Assembly: GCA_934717855.1 (NCBI GenBank) | Contig: CAKUZI010000001.1 | Span: 124,001-188,000 of the forward strand | DNA length: 64,000 nucleotides | Source: an uncultured Candidatus Melainabacteria bacterium | GTDB lineage: Bacteria > Cyanobacteriota > Vampirovibrionia > Gastranaerophilales > Gastranaerophilaceae | Direction: 5' to 3' | Shown: piece by piece, positions 1 through 8,798 of the stretch | How the letters are laid out: each line of letters begins with the position of its first letter | Position numbering within the stretch: the first letter of the stretch is position 1 | The notes under the pieces: model-generated | Told to the model about the DNA's origin: nothing | Database searches by the model: none | The model's input: only the letters and a program-made list of their open reading frames with translations | Made by a program: the position numbers and the translations under genes

Positions 1-1
1 T

Positions 2-775
2 GGTAAAGGTTTTCGTTCTGTGAATGTTCAATTACGAAAAGATTTAGATTTGTACGCGAATTTACGTCCTTGCAAAAATTTGCCGAATGTAAAGACTCGT
101 TTTGAAAATGTGGATATTGTTGTTGTGCGTGAAAATACAGAGGATTTGTACGCAGGAATCGAACGTCAAGTTGATGGTGATACGACTGAGAGTATAAAAA
201 TTATTACTCGTAAAGCTTCTATGAGGATTTGTAAATTTGCGTTTGATTATGCTGTAAAAAATAATCGAAAAGAAGTTTGTGTTGTGACAAAAGCAAATAT
301 TATGAAACTTTCTGACGGTTTGTTTTTGGAATGTTTTAGAGAAGTCGCAAAAGAATATTCAAAAATTGCAACGAGAGAAATCCTTGTAGACAATCTTTGT
401 ATGCAATTGGTTCAAAAACCTGAACAATTTGATGTTTTAGTTTTGCCAAACTTGTATGGAGATATTGTTTCTGATTTGTGCGCCGGATTGATTGGAGGAT
501 TAGGGGTTGCACAAGGTGCAAATATTGGACTTGATTATGCCGTATTTGAACCTGTTCACGGTTCTGCGCCTGATATAAAAGGGCAAAATAAAGCAAATCC
601 GACAGCTCTTTTGTTGTCTGCTGTAGAAATGCTTAAATATATAGGTGAGAATGTCTATGCAGAAAAAATTGAAAAAGCATTGTTTAAAACACTTGAGCAG
701 GGAGAATGTACCGGAGATTTAGGCGGGACGCTTTCTACAACAGAGTTTACAGAGGCTGTTATAAAAAATCTTTAA
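2..775 (+). CDS. NAD-dependent isocitrate/isopropylmalate dehydrogenase family protein, 5' end missing
   Basis: Oxidative decarboxylase of the isocitrate/3-isopropylmalate dehydrogenase family. The frame is open from base 2, and the residues GKGFRS precede the first in-window GTG, so the gene begins upstream of the window. Family motifs are present in order: LRPCKNLP (substrate-binding region), RENTEDLYAG, the catalytic KANI stretch, NLYGDIVSD with the metal-binding Asp residues, and HGSAPDIKGQNKANP. The wording around RENTEDLYAG and HGSAPDIKG fits NAD-type isocitrate dehydrogenase better than LeuB, but homoisocitrate or isopropylmalate activity cannot be excluded from a partial sequence. The gene ends just before a strong hairpin terminator. 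Confidence 0.88.
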   Translation, partial: GKGFRSVNVQLRKDLDLYANLRPCKNLPNVKTRFENVDIVVVRENTEDLYAGIERQVDGDTTESIKIITRKASMRICKFAFDYAVKNNRKEVCVVTKANIMKLSDGLFLECFREVAKEYSKIATREILVDNLCMQLVQKPEQFDVLVLPNLYGDIVSDLCAGLIGGLGVAQGANIGLDYAVFEPVHGSAPDIKGQNKANPTALLLSAVEMLKYIGENVYAEKIEKALFKTLEQGECTGDLGGTLSTTEFTEAVIKNL

Positions 776-780
776 TTTAC

Positions 781-812
781 AAAAACTCCTACAATTCAAT
801 GTAGGAGTTTTT
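781..812. terminator. Bidirectional intrinsic terminator
   Basis: Perfect 13-bp stem (781-793 with 800-812), 6-nt loop, flanked by A and T runs on both sides. It lies between convergent genes and can serve both the dehydrogenase and the minus-strand glycosidase. Confidence 0.9.
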
Positions 813-835
813 ATTTTTATTTTTAATATTTGATT

Positions 836-3127
836 TTATGCTCGTTTCAATTCGTAAACTCTAAATTCACTTGCATCAAGCTTGTCAAAATGTAATGTAG
901 ATGTTTCTTCATCAAACGCAACTGAAACAAATTTGTCGTTATCAATATAATGTTCTTTAACAATTGTGTAATCAGTCGGTAGGTTAATTGTTTTGTCAAA
1001 AACAGAGTTGCCGTTTAGTATTTCAGAGTAGCTTTGATTATTTTCGTCAAACATTGTTACTCTTTCAGTTGTATATTTACTGTTAGATACAACAAGATAT
1101 GCTGTTTTTTCAGGGACTTTTGAAATAATCCAAGCAGAAAACCCGTCTTCATCTTGGATTATAATTTGAGCCTCTCCGTTGTTGACGATAGAATTATTTT
1201 TTACAAATTTATCAATAGCATTGAATTTTTTGTAAAAATCATAATGTTTTTCTCTAGGCATTGAAATTTCTTCTCCAATAACCATTTCAATTCCTCGTTT
1301 AGTAAAACTTTCATCCCCGTCGACGTATAACATAGGTCTTTGTGCGAATTTCCCGCCAGGGAGAAATTTATATTTAAACCATTTATACAAAGCTCCTGTT
1401 TCACTTAATTGTCCTGGGTATTGGTCAATACATCTGAATTCTCCGTCTTGGTTGTTGTAAGTTTTTAAAATAGAAAGTTTTTCGCCTTTTTTGAAATTAA
1501 CATTGTAATTTGCAAGGTGTTGATTATCTTCCATAATTTTTTCAGGAGTTTTTTCAGATTGAGAAACAATATCATTTCCCCACAAAAGGTCAAAACTCAT
1601 ATCCTTATGGTATTCTTTTAAGAAATCGTCCCAAAGCATATATTCGGCAAGCGTTCCAAAATAAGGAATTTTACTTTTTATAGCTCTGTTCAGTTTGCCC
1701 AGAACTACTCTTGGTGCGCGATAGCTTATCGGTCTACCGTTGTTTTCAGAAACTTTATCTACAATATGGTCAATGTGATCAACTCTAAAACCGTCAAAGT
1801 TGTAATCTGCTTGAAGTTTTATCATATAATTTATAAAATATTCAATTACGTGTTTGTTGAAAGTCCCATTTTCTAAGCAACAGAAGTAATAAGGAGTTTG
1901 GCAATCAAGGTTTGCAAAACTTGTTACATCTTCACCTTTATAGTCGTAGTGCTTGAATGTAGGGTAACCGCCACATTCGCTCATTTTATCATATATTGGA
2001 ACTCCTGCAGAACACCAAGCTCCTCCAGGAGCCGGCCATAATCCTTCTAATATAAGTTCTTGAATTGTATCAATTTGTTTTGTAATATCATCTTCAACAA
2101 GTTTTTGGTTTGGTTTAAATTCATGAACTTTTGCAACTATTTCTCGAGCTCGTTTTTGCAACTTTATTTGATTTGCTTTTTGTAACATTACGCTTGAAAG
2201 TTTTTTCTTTGATTCAGTCATAAGGCTGTCAAAAGTATCGTAAATGTTTTTAAAATGAGAACTTAAATCTCCTGTAGATCCGTTTTGAGAGTCTTTGTAA
2301 ATGTTTTTTACAAGCTCTACGTCTTCTTCTTCAAAAGCTTCCGGCATGTTTTTTGCAATTCTTTCAATATTTGCTTCGAGTTCCTTGTTTAGGAAGTTGA
2401 TATCAAACCATCTTGCAATTTCAGGATTTGCAAGAACAGCTTTTGAAAATCTGCCGGTTTGAGGCAAAACATCGTAAATTACCGGATGCCCTGCAAGTTG
2501 AGCAAGAGTGATAAATGTTTTAACTTGTTCTTTTGCGTCCATGCCTGTGATTTTTTCAATATTTTCGTCAAAAAGTTTTTCACTTATTTCAGAACTCTTT
2601 GGCAAGTAAGCGCATCCAAATTCTCTAGGATGGAATGGAATAAGATAAATAGTTGTATTAAAAATTCCATTTTCAATGTTTCCTGTAGGAAGAATCAACA
2701 ATTGTCTCAACCAATCAAGAAATTTTCCTGTCTCTTTTGTTTCATTGCCGTTTCCTAGTCCTGCAAGGTTAATTAATTTAATATCATGTCCTTCTTTTTG
2801 TATCCAAGAAGAATTTTTAACTCCATTTCTGGCAAGAACACTTATTTTATTGTTTGCAAATGAGAATTTACCATCAGAAAATATTTTGTTGTCTTGCCAT
2901 TTTATTTCAAGTCCAAAAAGAATTTCTTCCGGAGTAAGCTCTTCTAGTGCTTTAATATACGGGTAAGGTAAATATCCGCTTTCTTTAATAAGTTTTTTAA
3001 GTTCGCTTTTTCTTTCATCTGCAATGTTTTCAGATGGATAAGCTTTTTTTAGCGCTCCATATATTTCATTAATTCTTTTATCAATAGCAACTTCACTATC
3101 TTTTTTCCCGAAAAGAAATTCCAACAT
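836..3127 (-). CDS. GH13-like alpha-amylase family protein
   Basis: A 763-residue protein with no signal peptide, probably cytoplasmic. Residues 445-455 read DGFRVDHIDHI, which matches conserved region II of GH13 alpha-amylases (nucleophile Asp450 in GFRVD). TLAEYM near 493-497 resembles region III with candidate acid/base Glu495. GLWPAPGGAWCSAG and CGGYPTFKHYDYKG lie just before. The N-terminal 350 residues are helical, charged and unfamiliar. I do not see a clear region IV (NHD), so substrate and activity are open: glycogen or maltodextrin turnover is possible, as is a degenerate enzyme. A ribosome site (GGGAG, 7-base gap) precedes the ATG. The gene is divergent from the response regulator at 3314. 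Confidence 0.7.
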   Translation of the reverse strand: MLEFLFGKKDSEVAIDKRINEIYGALKKAYPSENIADERKSELKKLIKESGYLPYPYIKALEELTPEEILFGLEIKWQDNKIFSDGKFSFANNKISVLARNGVKNSSWIQKEGHDIKLINLAGLGNGNETKETGKFLDWLRQLLILPTGNIENGIFNTTIYLIPFHPREFGCAYLPKSSEISEKLFDENIEKITGMDAKEQVKTFITLAQLAGHPVIYDVLPQTGRFSKAVLANPEIARWFDINFLNKELEANIERIAKNMPEAFEEEDVELVKNIYKDSQNGSTGDLSSHFKNIYDTFDSLMTESKKKLSSVMLQKANQIKLQKRAREIVAKVHEFKPNQKLVEDDITKQIDTIQELILEGLWPAPGGAWCSAGVPIYDKMSECGGYPTFKHYDYKGEDVTSFANLDCQTPYYFCCLENGTFNKHVIEYFINYMIKLQADYNFDGFRVDHIDHIVDKVSENNGRPISYRAPRVVLGKLNRAIKSKIPYFGTLAEYMLWDDFLKEYHKDMSFDLLWGNDIVSQSEKTPEKIMEDNQHLANYNVNFKKGEKLSILKTYNNQDGEFRCIDQYPGQLSETGALYKWFKYKFLPGGKFAQRPMLYVDGDESFTKRGIEMVIGEEISMPREKHYDFYKKFNAIDKFVKNNSIVNNGEAQIIIQDEDGFSAWIISKVPEKTAYLVVSNSKYTTERVTMFDENNQSYSEILNGNSVFDKTINLPTDYTIVKEHYIDNDKFVSVAFDEETSTLHFDKLDASEFRVYELKRA

Positions 3128-3250
3128 TTTTATACTCCCATATCCTATATGTATTGTTATTATATCATAACAAAATTGAAAGCAAAGTTTTAATATAAAT
3201 TGTAAAAATTTCTAATATTATCCTGTTGGGTAATGGATTAATTAAGCCTA

Positions 3251-3278
3251 TTGTCATTAAATAAGAGAATAGTATTAT
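3251..3278 (+). promoter_or_regulatory. Sigma70-type promoter of the response regulator
   Basis: TTGTCA (3251-3256), 16-bp spacer, TATTAT (3273-3278), about 35 bases before the ATG at 3314. Confidence 0.6.
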
Positions 3279-3313
3279 GCAAGATGCAATATAGATGAAA
3301 GCGGGGTTAATCC

Positions 3314-4003
3314 ATGACACAAAATGCAGGAGAAACAGAGAAAAAAGAAATTAGTGTAATTATTGTAGAGGATTTTAAATTAACCAGAGTTGGGTTAAGG
3401 TGTGCATTAAATTCAAATGAAGATATTAATGTTGTTGCAGAAGCGGAGGACGCTTTTGAGGGGTTAAAACTTATTGAAAAACATAAACCTGATGTAATAT
3501 TGATGGATTTAGGACTGCCGGGGATGAACGGTATTGAAGCAATGGTTAAATGCAAAGAAAAGAACTTTGATTCCAAAATCATTGCGCTAACTTCTCATGA
3601 TAGAAGTGAAGAAGTCCTTGCTGCATTGACATCAGGAGCAAGTGCTTATTGTTTAAAAGATATTGATCCGGCGAAACTTGCTGATGTAGTTAGAGATGTT
3701 TCTACGGGTGTTTGTTGGATAGATCCGGTTGTTGCTCAAATGGCACTCGATTATTTGCCAAAAATTGATAATGTAGGAATTTTACCAAATAAATCTCAGC
3801 CGGATGGTTGTGTACCTTTGACAGAAAGAGAATTTGAAGTTTTGAAACACTTGGTTGCCGGTAAAAGTAACACAGAAATTGCAAAAGAATTGATTGTAAG
3901 TGTACATACAGCGAAAGCCCATGTTTGTTCGATTTTACAAAAAATGTGTGTAAATGATAGAGTTCAAGCGGCTGTAAAAGCAGTAAAAGAAGGAATGGTC
4001 TAA
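3314..4003 (+). CDS. NarL/FixJ-type response regulator
   Basis: Two-component DNA-binding regulator, 229 residues. The receiver domain spans about 13-130 with acidic pair Glu19-Asp20, phospho-acceptor Asp65 in VILMD, Thr93 and Lys115 as the switch residues. A linker of about 35 residues leads to a LuxR-type HTH at 168-228 (LTEREFEVLKHL, KSNTEIAKEL, SVHTAKAHV). All receiver catalytic residues are intact, so it should be phosphorylatable. No histidine kinase lies next to it, so it is an orphan in this window. It has its own promoter and a strong terminator. The start follows from the promoter position and the first ATG. Confidence 0.93.
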   Translation: MTQNAGETEKKEISVIIVEDFKLTRVGLRCALNSNEDINVVAEAEDAFEGLKLIEKHKPDVILMDLGLPGMNGIEAMVKCKEKNFDSKIIALTSHDRSEEVLAALTSGASAYCLKDIDPAKLADVVRDVSTGVCWIDPVVAQMALDYLPKIDNVGILPNKSQPDGCVPLTEREFEVLKHLVAGKSNTEIAKELIVSVHTAKAHVCSILQKMCVNDRVQAAVKAVKEGMV

Positions 4004-4022
4004 TTTAGTTGTTATAATTATT

Positions 4023-4050
4023 AAAAGCTCCTAGATTTCTAGGAGCTTTT
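4023..4050. terminator. Bidirectional intrinsic terminator
   Basis: Perfect 13-bp stem (4023-4035 with 4038-4050) with a 2-nt central gap, A-run on one side and T-run on the other, between convergent genes. Confidence 0.9.
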
Positions 4051-4566
4051 TTATTGCTTTAATTCGTTTATAATTTTTTCAACTTGTGTTTTCAGGTTGT
4101 CATAGCTTGAATTATTATCAATTATATAATCCCAATTCTTTTCAGTATCAAGTCCAACTTCAGTAATATCGTCTTCGCCGACAAGTTTCCCTCTTTGGGC
4201 TCTTGTTTCTCTATCTGCTTCTACTCGAATTGTAATTGCTCCGGCTTTTTTGAAAACTTCGTACTCATGCGGAACTCTAACATCGGTAACGATAATATTT
4301 CCATCTTGTTCAATAATTTTTTTTAGCCAGTAATCAGGATCTTGGTCTCTTCCCCAATTTCCTAAAACAATTAAATCCGGTCTATATTTGGCTTTATTTT
4401 TCTCAATTTCGTCGTAAGTTAAGCCTTTTTGTGCGCCATAGGTAAGTTTAATTATGTCTCCCATCGCACATCTTCTGTAATCAGGCATAGCATCCAGCAT
4501 TATTTTTGCTGAAGTATCTTTGCCTGCGTATTGTTTTCCGGAAAATATTATAATTTTATTTGCCAT
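4051..4566 (-). CDS. P-loop kinase resembling animal-type phosphomevalonate kinase
   Basis: A 171-residue P-loop NMP-kinase-like protein. The Walker A variant SGKQYAGKDT is at residues 9-18. VTDVRVPHEYEVFKKAGA, IRVEADRETRAQRG and GLDTEKNWDYII follow in the same order as in animal-type phosphomevalonate kinases (PF04275: TDxRR, VRVxAxEQxRxQRG, ExGLDxxxxxDWVI). That likeness is from memory of the family, not a search. Other P-loop kinases of similar size, such as phage-type deoxynucleotide kinases and dephospho-CoA kinase, are alternatives. It has its own AGGAG ribosome site and no pathway partner nearby, so the substrate is unknown. It ends at the shared terminator. Confidence 0.6.
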   Translation of the reverse strand: MANKIIIFSGKQYAGKDTSAKIMLDAMPDYRRCAMGDIIKLTYGAQKGLTYDEIEKNKAKYRPDLIVLGNWGRDQDPDYWLKKIIEQDGNIIVTDVRVPHEYEVFKKAGAITIRVEADRETRAQRGKLVGEDDITEVGLDTEKNWDYIIDNNSSYDNLKTQVEKIINELKQ

Positions 4567-4598
4567 AGTTACTCCTTACAAATAATATAGCATAAAAA

Positions 4599-6122
4599 TT
4601 AGTCCTCTAAAGTTTTTCTAATTGTTGAAAGTTTGACTTTTTGTGTGTATTTTTTTAAGTACGGGTCATTGACGGCTTTTTCTAATTTTCCCAACATTTC
4701 TAGTTTTAAACTACTAGGGAATTCTTCTTCAGGAACTGTTTCAATTTTATGTAAAAGTCTGTCAAATACATTATAATCATTTAATTTTAATAGTGCTTCA
4801 AATTGTGGCATGATGTCCTTTTGAGGCAATAAGTGGACGTAGCTAGCTAAATGTTCCCTAGATTCATGAATAGCATGTTTTTTTGCAATATCAAAGAATA
4901 TTTTAATTTTTTCAGGGAATATTTGATCTTTAGGAACGCACATATCATCGTAAGCTTCCGGTAAAGGTTTCCTTGCAAGTAATGGAATTTCGTTCATTAA
5001 AATTGTTTGAGTAACTTCTTCGTTTCTTGCCATTAATTTTTCAAAATATAGTTTTGCTTGATCGTGTGGCAGGTATTTTAAAAGATAACCTAATGCTTGA
5101 TCTACCATTGGTTTATTTTGTTCCATGCAATATTCAATGCAAGTTTTTTTATTTGATATGTGTTTGATTGCTAGAGCTAAACCAGCAAGTTTTTGGGTTT
5201 CATCATATTGGGTTTTGTTATTGTATATTTTCCACCATTCTATATCTCTAAACTTGCGTTCAGTTTTTTTAATGTGTTTAAGAACAGCTCTTGCTGTTTT
5301 ACTTTCATTTTTAATCCTGTTTACAACTCGAACTCCGCCCCAGTCAATGCTGTAACCGTTAATCTTGTTGTGTCCGTTACATTGGGCAAGTTCTTCATCT
5401 GTAAGTTTTAAACCTGCATTGTATTCATTGATATGTTTTTGGTATTGAGGAGTTTGCATATCAATAAAATTATCAACCAAAAAACCCTTGTTTATGTCAC
5501 CAAAATAAAATTTTCCGCGTTGAGTATTCTCGCCCCAAGTATTTGACCAATATTCTGCTGTGTTTATTTCAGCATAGTTTCCGTGGCTTTTATATCTGTG
5601 CCAGTTTGGACCTTTGTCAGCTACGGTGAAAACTTTTATAATAAAATCATCATCTGTTATATTGTCGTGTATGCCTCTTATGCGATATGCACTGCCGTAA
5701 TCTCCTCTACCTAAAAATTCTAAATCAACATCTTCTTTTTTTGTTGTAAGATTATACTTTTCAAAAACCTCTTTTAATTTTTGGACAGTTGCATCACTTC
5801 TTCTGTTTCTATATTCCGGAGCGGAAGCTTTTGCTCCAGGAACATAACCTCTGATTTCTTCCGCGATTTCTCCCATGGTAGACATAATGTCTTTTATTGC
5901 TTTCCCTCTTGCGGTTTTATCTGTCGTCAACATAGTAAACAAGCCTTTTGGTAGTTGACCGACAGTTGTGGTTTGTGTATCTTGACGTTTTTCAATAAGT
6001 TTAAGAATATCTTTTTTCCCGTCAGTATAAATTTTCTTTTTCATAAGTTTTGTCATACCGGTAAAATTTGGTTGACTTTTGGGTTTGTTGTCATATGTCC
6101 CATTAATTGCAGAAATTCTCAT
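4599..6122 (-). CDS. Kinase-like protein with lineage N-terminal motif
   Basis: A 507-residue protein opening MRISAIN with QPNFTG at residues 17-22, the same style of N-terminus as the proteins at 14449 and 58574. Residues 137-148 (LGRGDYGSAYRI) look like the glycine-rich loop of a protein-kinase fold, followed by Lys163 in FIIKVF as the candidate ATP-anchoring lysine. Glu185/Glu190 are candidates for the helix-C glutamate, GFLVDNFID (213-221) for a hinge, and SIDWGG (258-263) for a DFG-like metal site. I do not see a canonical HRD catalytic loop; Asp242 sits 18 residues before Asp260. The C-terminal 200 residues are helical, perhaps ARM/HEAT-like. It could be an active divergent kinase or a pseudokinase. 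AGAGGA precedes the ATG. Confidence 0.6.
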   Translation of the reverse strand: MRISAINGTYDNKPKSQPNFTGMTKLMKKKIYTDGKKDILKLIEKRQDTQTTTVGQLPKGLFTMLTTDKTARGKAIKDIMSTMGEIAEEIRGYVPGAKASAPEYRNRRSDATVQKLKEVFEKYNLTTKKEDVDLEFLGRGDYGSAYRIRGIHDNITDDDFIIKVFTVADKGPNWHRYKSHGNYAEINTAEYWSNTWGENTQRGKFYFGDINKGFLVDNFIDMQTPQYQKHINEYNAGLKLTDEELAQCNGHNKINGYSIDWGGVRVVNRIKNESKTARAVLKHIKKTERKFRDIEWWKIYNNKTQYDETQKLAGLALAIKHISNKKTCIEYCMEQNKPMVDQALGYLLKYLPHDQAKLYFEKLMARNEEVTQTILMNEIPLLARKPLPEAYDDMCVPKDQIFPEKIKIFFDIAKKHAIHESREHLASYVHLLPQKDIMPQFEALLKLNDYNVFDRLLHKIETVPEEEFPSSLKLEMLGKLEKAVNDPYLKKYTQKVKLSTIRKTLED

Positions 6123-6314
6123 ATATTTAGTCCTCTTTTTTTATATAAGCATGTAAAGAAAATTTTTGAATACTTGTTATATACAATCTTAATATTTTTA
6201 AACAAAATGTTTGCAATATTGCTATGTTCGTCGTAGAATGGACAAGCACGTAATAAAATGGAAAATTCTTTGCGTGTAAACAAGTGTGATTAGTACAATA
6301 TATTGGAATATGTT

Positions 6315-7187
6315 ATGGCATTAAATTTTCAAGAACTGGTTTTTAATTTACAAAAATTTTGGTCGGATTATGGTTGTATAATTCAACAGCCTTATGATAT
6401 TGAGAAAGGTGCTTCTACAATGAACCCTGCAACATTCTTGCGTTCATTGGGACCTGAACCTTGGCACACAGCAATGATTGAACCTTGCAGACGCCCGACT
6501 GATGCAAGATATGGAGAAAATCCTAACAGATTAGGTCATTATTATCAATTTCAAGTTATCTTGAAACCATCTCCAGATAATGCTCAAGAACTTTATTTAC
6601 AAAGTTTGGAAGCAATGGGGATTGACTTAAAAGAGCACGATGTTAGATTTGTTGAGGATAACTGGGAATCTCCGACTCTTGGGGCTGCCGGTGTAGGTTG
6701 GGAAGTTTGGCTTGATGGCATGGAAATTACTCAGTTCACTTATTTTCAACAAGTTGGCGGTGTTGAGGTTAAACCTGTTGCACTAGAACTTACTTACGGT
6801 TTGGAACGTATCGCAATGTATCTTCAAAACAAAGAATCTGTTTACGATATTATGTGGAATGATACTTTGAAATATGGCGATATATATTTACAAAATGAAA
6901 TCGAACAATCAAAATACAATTTTGAAGTTAGCGATTCAAAAGCTTTGTTTACAGCATTTGATTTATATCAAAAAGAAGTTGATAATTGTATTAATGCAAA
7001 ACTTGTTTTGCCGGCTTACGATTATGTTTTGAAATGTTCTCATACATTCAACCTTTTAGATGCTAGAGGCGTAATCAGTAAGGATGAAAGAATAAACTTT
7101 ATTAACCGAGTTAGAACAATGGCTTCTGCCGTTGCAAGATTATATGTAGAGCAAAGAAAAGAATTGGGATTTCCTCTTTGCAAGTAG
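6315..7187 (+). CDS. glyQ: Glycine--tRNA ligase alpha subunit
   Basis: Catalytic alpha chain of the heterotetrameric (alpha2-beta2) bacterial glycyl-tRNA synthetase. MALNFQELVFNLQKFW, QQPYDIEKGASTMNP, FLRSLGPEPW, RPTDARYGENPNR and FTYFQQVGG are all hallmark GlyQ stretches and cover the full class II aminoacylation core. The ATG at 6315 is preferred over the upstream in-frame TTG at 6303, because homologues begin at this point and because a -10 box (TACAAT, 6294-6299; TTGCGT 18 bp upstream) would put transcription start near 6306, leaving a very short leader. The beta subunit gene glyS is not in this window. Confidence 0.96.
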   Translation: MALNFQELVFNLQKFWSDYGCIIQQPYDIEKGASTMNPATFLRSLGPEPWHTAMIEPCRRPTDARYGENPNRLGHYYQFQVILKPSPDNAQELYLQSLEAMGIDLKEHDVRFVEDNWESPTLGAAGVGWEVWLDGMEITQFTYFQQVGGVEVKPVALELTYGLERIAMYLQNKESVYDIMWNDTLKYGDIYLQNEIEQSKYNFEVSDSKALFTAFDLYQKEVDNCINAKLVLPAYDYVLKCSHTFNLLDARGVISKDERINFINRVRTMASAVARLYVEQRKELGFPLCK

Positions 7188-7208
7188 GATAAATTATAAG
7201 GAAAATAG

Positions 7209-8798
7209 ATGGCTGAAAAATTTCACCGTGCGACACTTTCTCGCAATTTTTTGAAAACAATTACTAGAATTAAAAACCCTGATGAAATGCTTGCTGAAGC
7301 AAAGGCAGAGGGATTAGAAAAAACTCTAGGAGTTTTTGATTTAATTATTTTAGGTGTGGGAGCGATTATCGGCTCAGGTATTTTTGCAGTTGTTGGTATT
7401 GCTGCTGCCGGTGGTGCTGATGGTTCTTTAGGAGCTGGTCCTGCCCTCGTTGTATCAATGATTATAGCTGCGTTTGCGTGTATTTTTTCAGCGTTGTGCT
7501 ACTCTGAGTTTGCAACAATGATTCCAGTTGCCGGTGGTGCTTATACTTATACATTTGCAACTTTGGGTGAATTTGCTGCTTGGATGGTAGGTTGGGTTTT
7601 AATGTTAGAATATGCAATCGGTTTTATTGCTGTTGCATGTGCTTGGTCAAACCATTTTGTTCAATTTTTAAGCGGTTTTGAACATGTTTTGCCGGCATGG
7701 TTGGCTCATCCTCCAGTATGGTTAGTAAATGATGCTTTTTCTGTAGCTAAAATTGTTGCAGATAATCCGGGCGTTCATGTTCCTACTTTGTTTGGATTAC
7801 CGCTTTGTGTAAATTTACCGGCTATTTTAATTGTGCTTTTAATTACAATGATTTTGGTTAAAGGGACTAAAGATTCTACCAAAATGGCTGGTGTAATGGT
7901 ATTTATAAAGCTAGCAGTAATTGCTTTGTTTGTTGTTGCGGGTGCTTTTTTTGTAAGACCCGAAAACTGGGCTCCTTTTGCACCAAACGGTGCTGCCGGA
8001 ATTTTTGCAGGAGCATTTTTAATATTCTTTGCGTATATTGGTTTTGATGCTTTGGCAACTGCTGCAGAAGAATGTAAAAATCCTCAAAAAGATTTGCCGA
8101 TAGGTATTATTGGTTCTTTGATTATCACAACAATTGTGTATGTTTCAGTTGCTCTTGTTTTAACAGGATTGCAAGATACATCAGGAGCTGTTCCAATGGC
8201 ATTTTTGAAAGCTCCGATGGCTTATTGCATGTCTATGTTGCATATGAATTGGGCTGCCGGATTGATTTCAATCGGTTCTTTAGCTGGCTTAACATCTGTT
8301 TTGTTAGTTTTGGAAATGGCTGCTACAAGAATTTTGTATGCAATGAGCAGAGACCATTTTATTTCTCAAAGATTTCAAAAACTTCATCCTAAATTCCACA
8401 CGCCCGCTCTTTTAACTTGGACAGTAGGCTTATTGGCGGTTGTCGGAATTTTGACTTTAAATTTGGATGTTGCAGCAGAACTTTGTAATTACGGAACATT
8501 TACATCATTTATAATCGTTTGTGTAGCAGTTTTGATTTTGAGAAAAACAGACCCTGAAAGACCTAGACCTTTTAAAGTGCCGTTTTCTCCTGTTACTCCG
8601 GCATTAGGAATTATTTGCTGTGGTGGTTTGATGGTTTATAAATCAATGCAACCATCAGGTTCAGCTTTATTATTCCCGGTTTGGTTGGGTTTTGGAGCTC
8701 TAATTTATCTATTGTACGGTTTTGTTAAGAATAGACTTAATGAAAACAAAGTACACCTCGAAAAAGTAGAACAGAAAAAACAAGAAATGATGAAATAA
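7209..8798 (+). CDS. APC-family amino acid permease, first of a tandem pair
   Basis: Inner-membrane amino-acid transporter of the cationic amino acid transporter branch of the APC superfamily, 529 residues with about 12 membrane helices. The soluble N-terminus NPDEMLAEAKAEGLEKTLGV leads into GVGAIIGSGIFAVVG, the unwound helix-1 substrate site of the LeuT fold. Also typical are PVAGGAYTYTFATLGE, FFAYIGFDALATAAEE and the conserved loop LRKTDPERPRPFKVPFSPV. Substrate cannot be read from sequence. AAGGA lies before the ATG. Its stop overlaps the ATG of the next gene by one base, so the pair is translationally coupled. It lies close behind glyQ and may share its transcript. Confidence 0.92.
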   Translation: MAEKFHRATLSRNFLKTITRIKNPDEMLAEAKAEGLEKTLGVFDLIILGVGAIIGSGIFAVVGIAAAGGADGSLGAGPALVVSMIIAAFACIFSALCYSEFATMIPVAGGAYTYTFATLGEFAAWMVGWVLMLEYAIGFIAVACAWSNHFVQFLSGFEHVLPAWLAHPPVWLVNDAFSVAKIVADNPGVHVPTLFGLPLCVNLPAILIVLLITMILVKGTKDSTKMAGVMVFIKLAVIALFVVAGAFFVRPENWAPFAPNGAAGIFAGAFLIFFAYIGFDALATAAEECKNPQKDLPIGIIGSLIITTIVYVSVALVLTGLQDTSGAVPMAFLKAPMAYCMSMLHMNWAAGLISIGSLAGLTSVLLVLEMAATRILYAMSRDHFISQRFQKLHPKFHTPALLTWTVGLLAVVGILTLNLDVAAELCNYGTFTSFIIVCVAVLILRKTDPERPRPFKVPFSPVTPALGIICCGGLMVYKSMQPSGSALLFPVWLGFGALIYLLYGFVKNRLNENKVHLEKVEQKKQEMMK

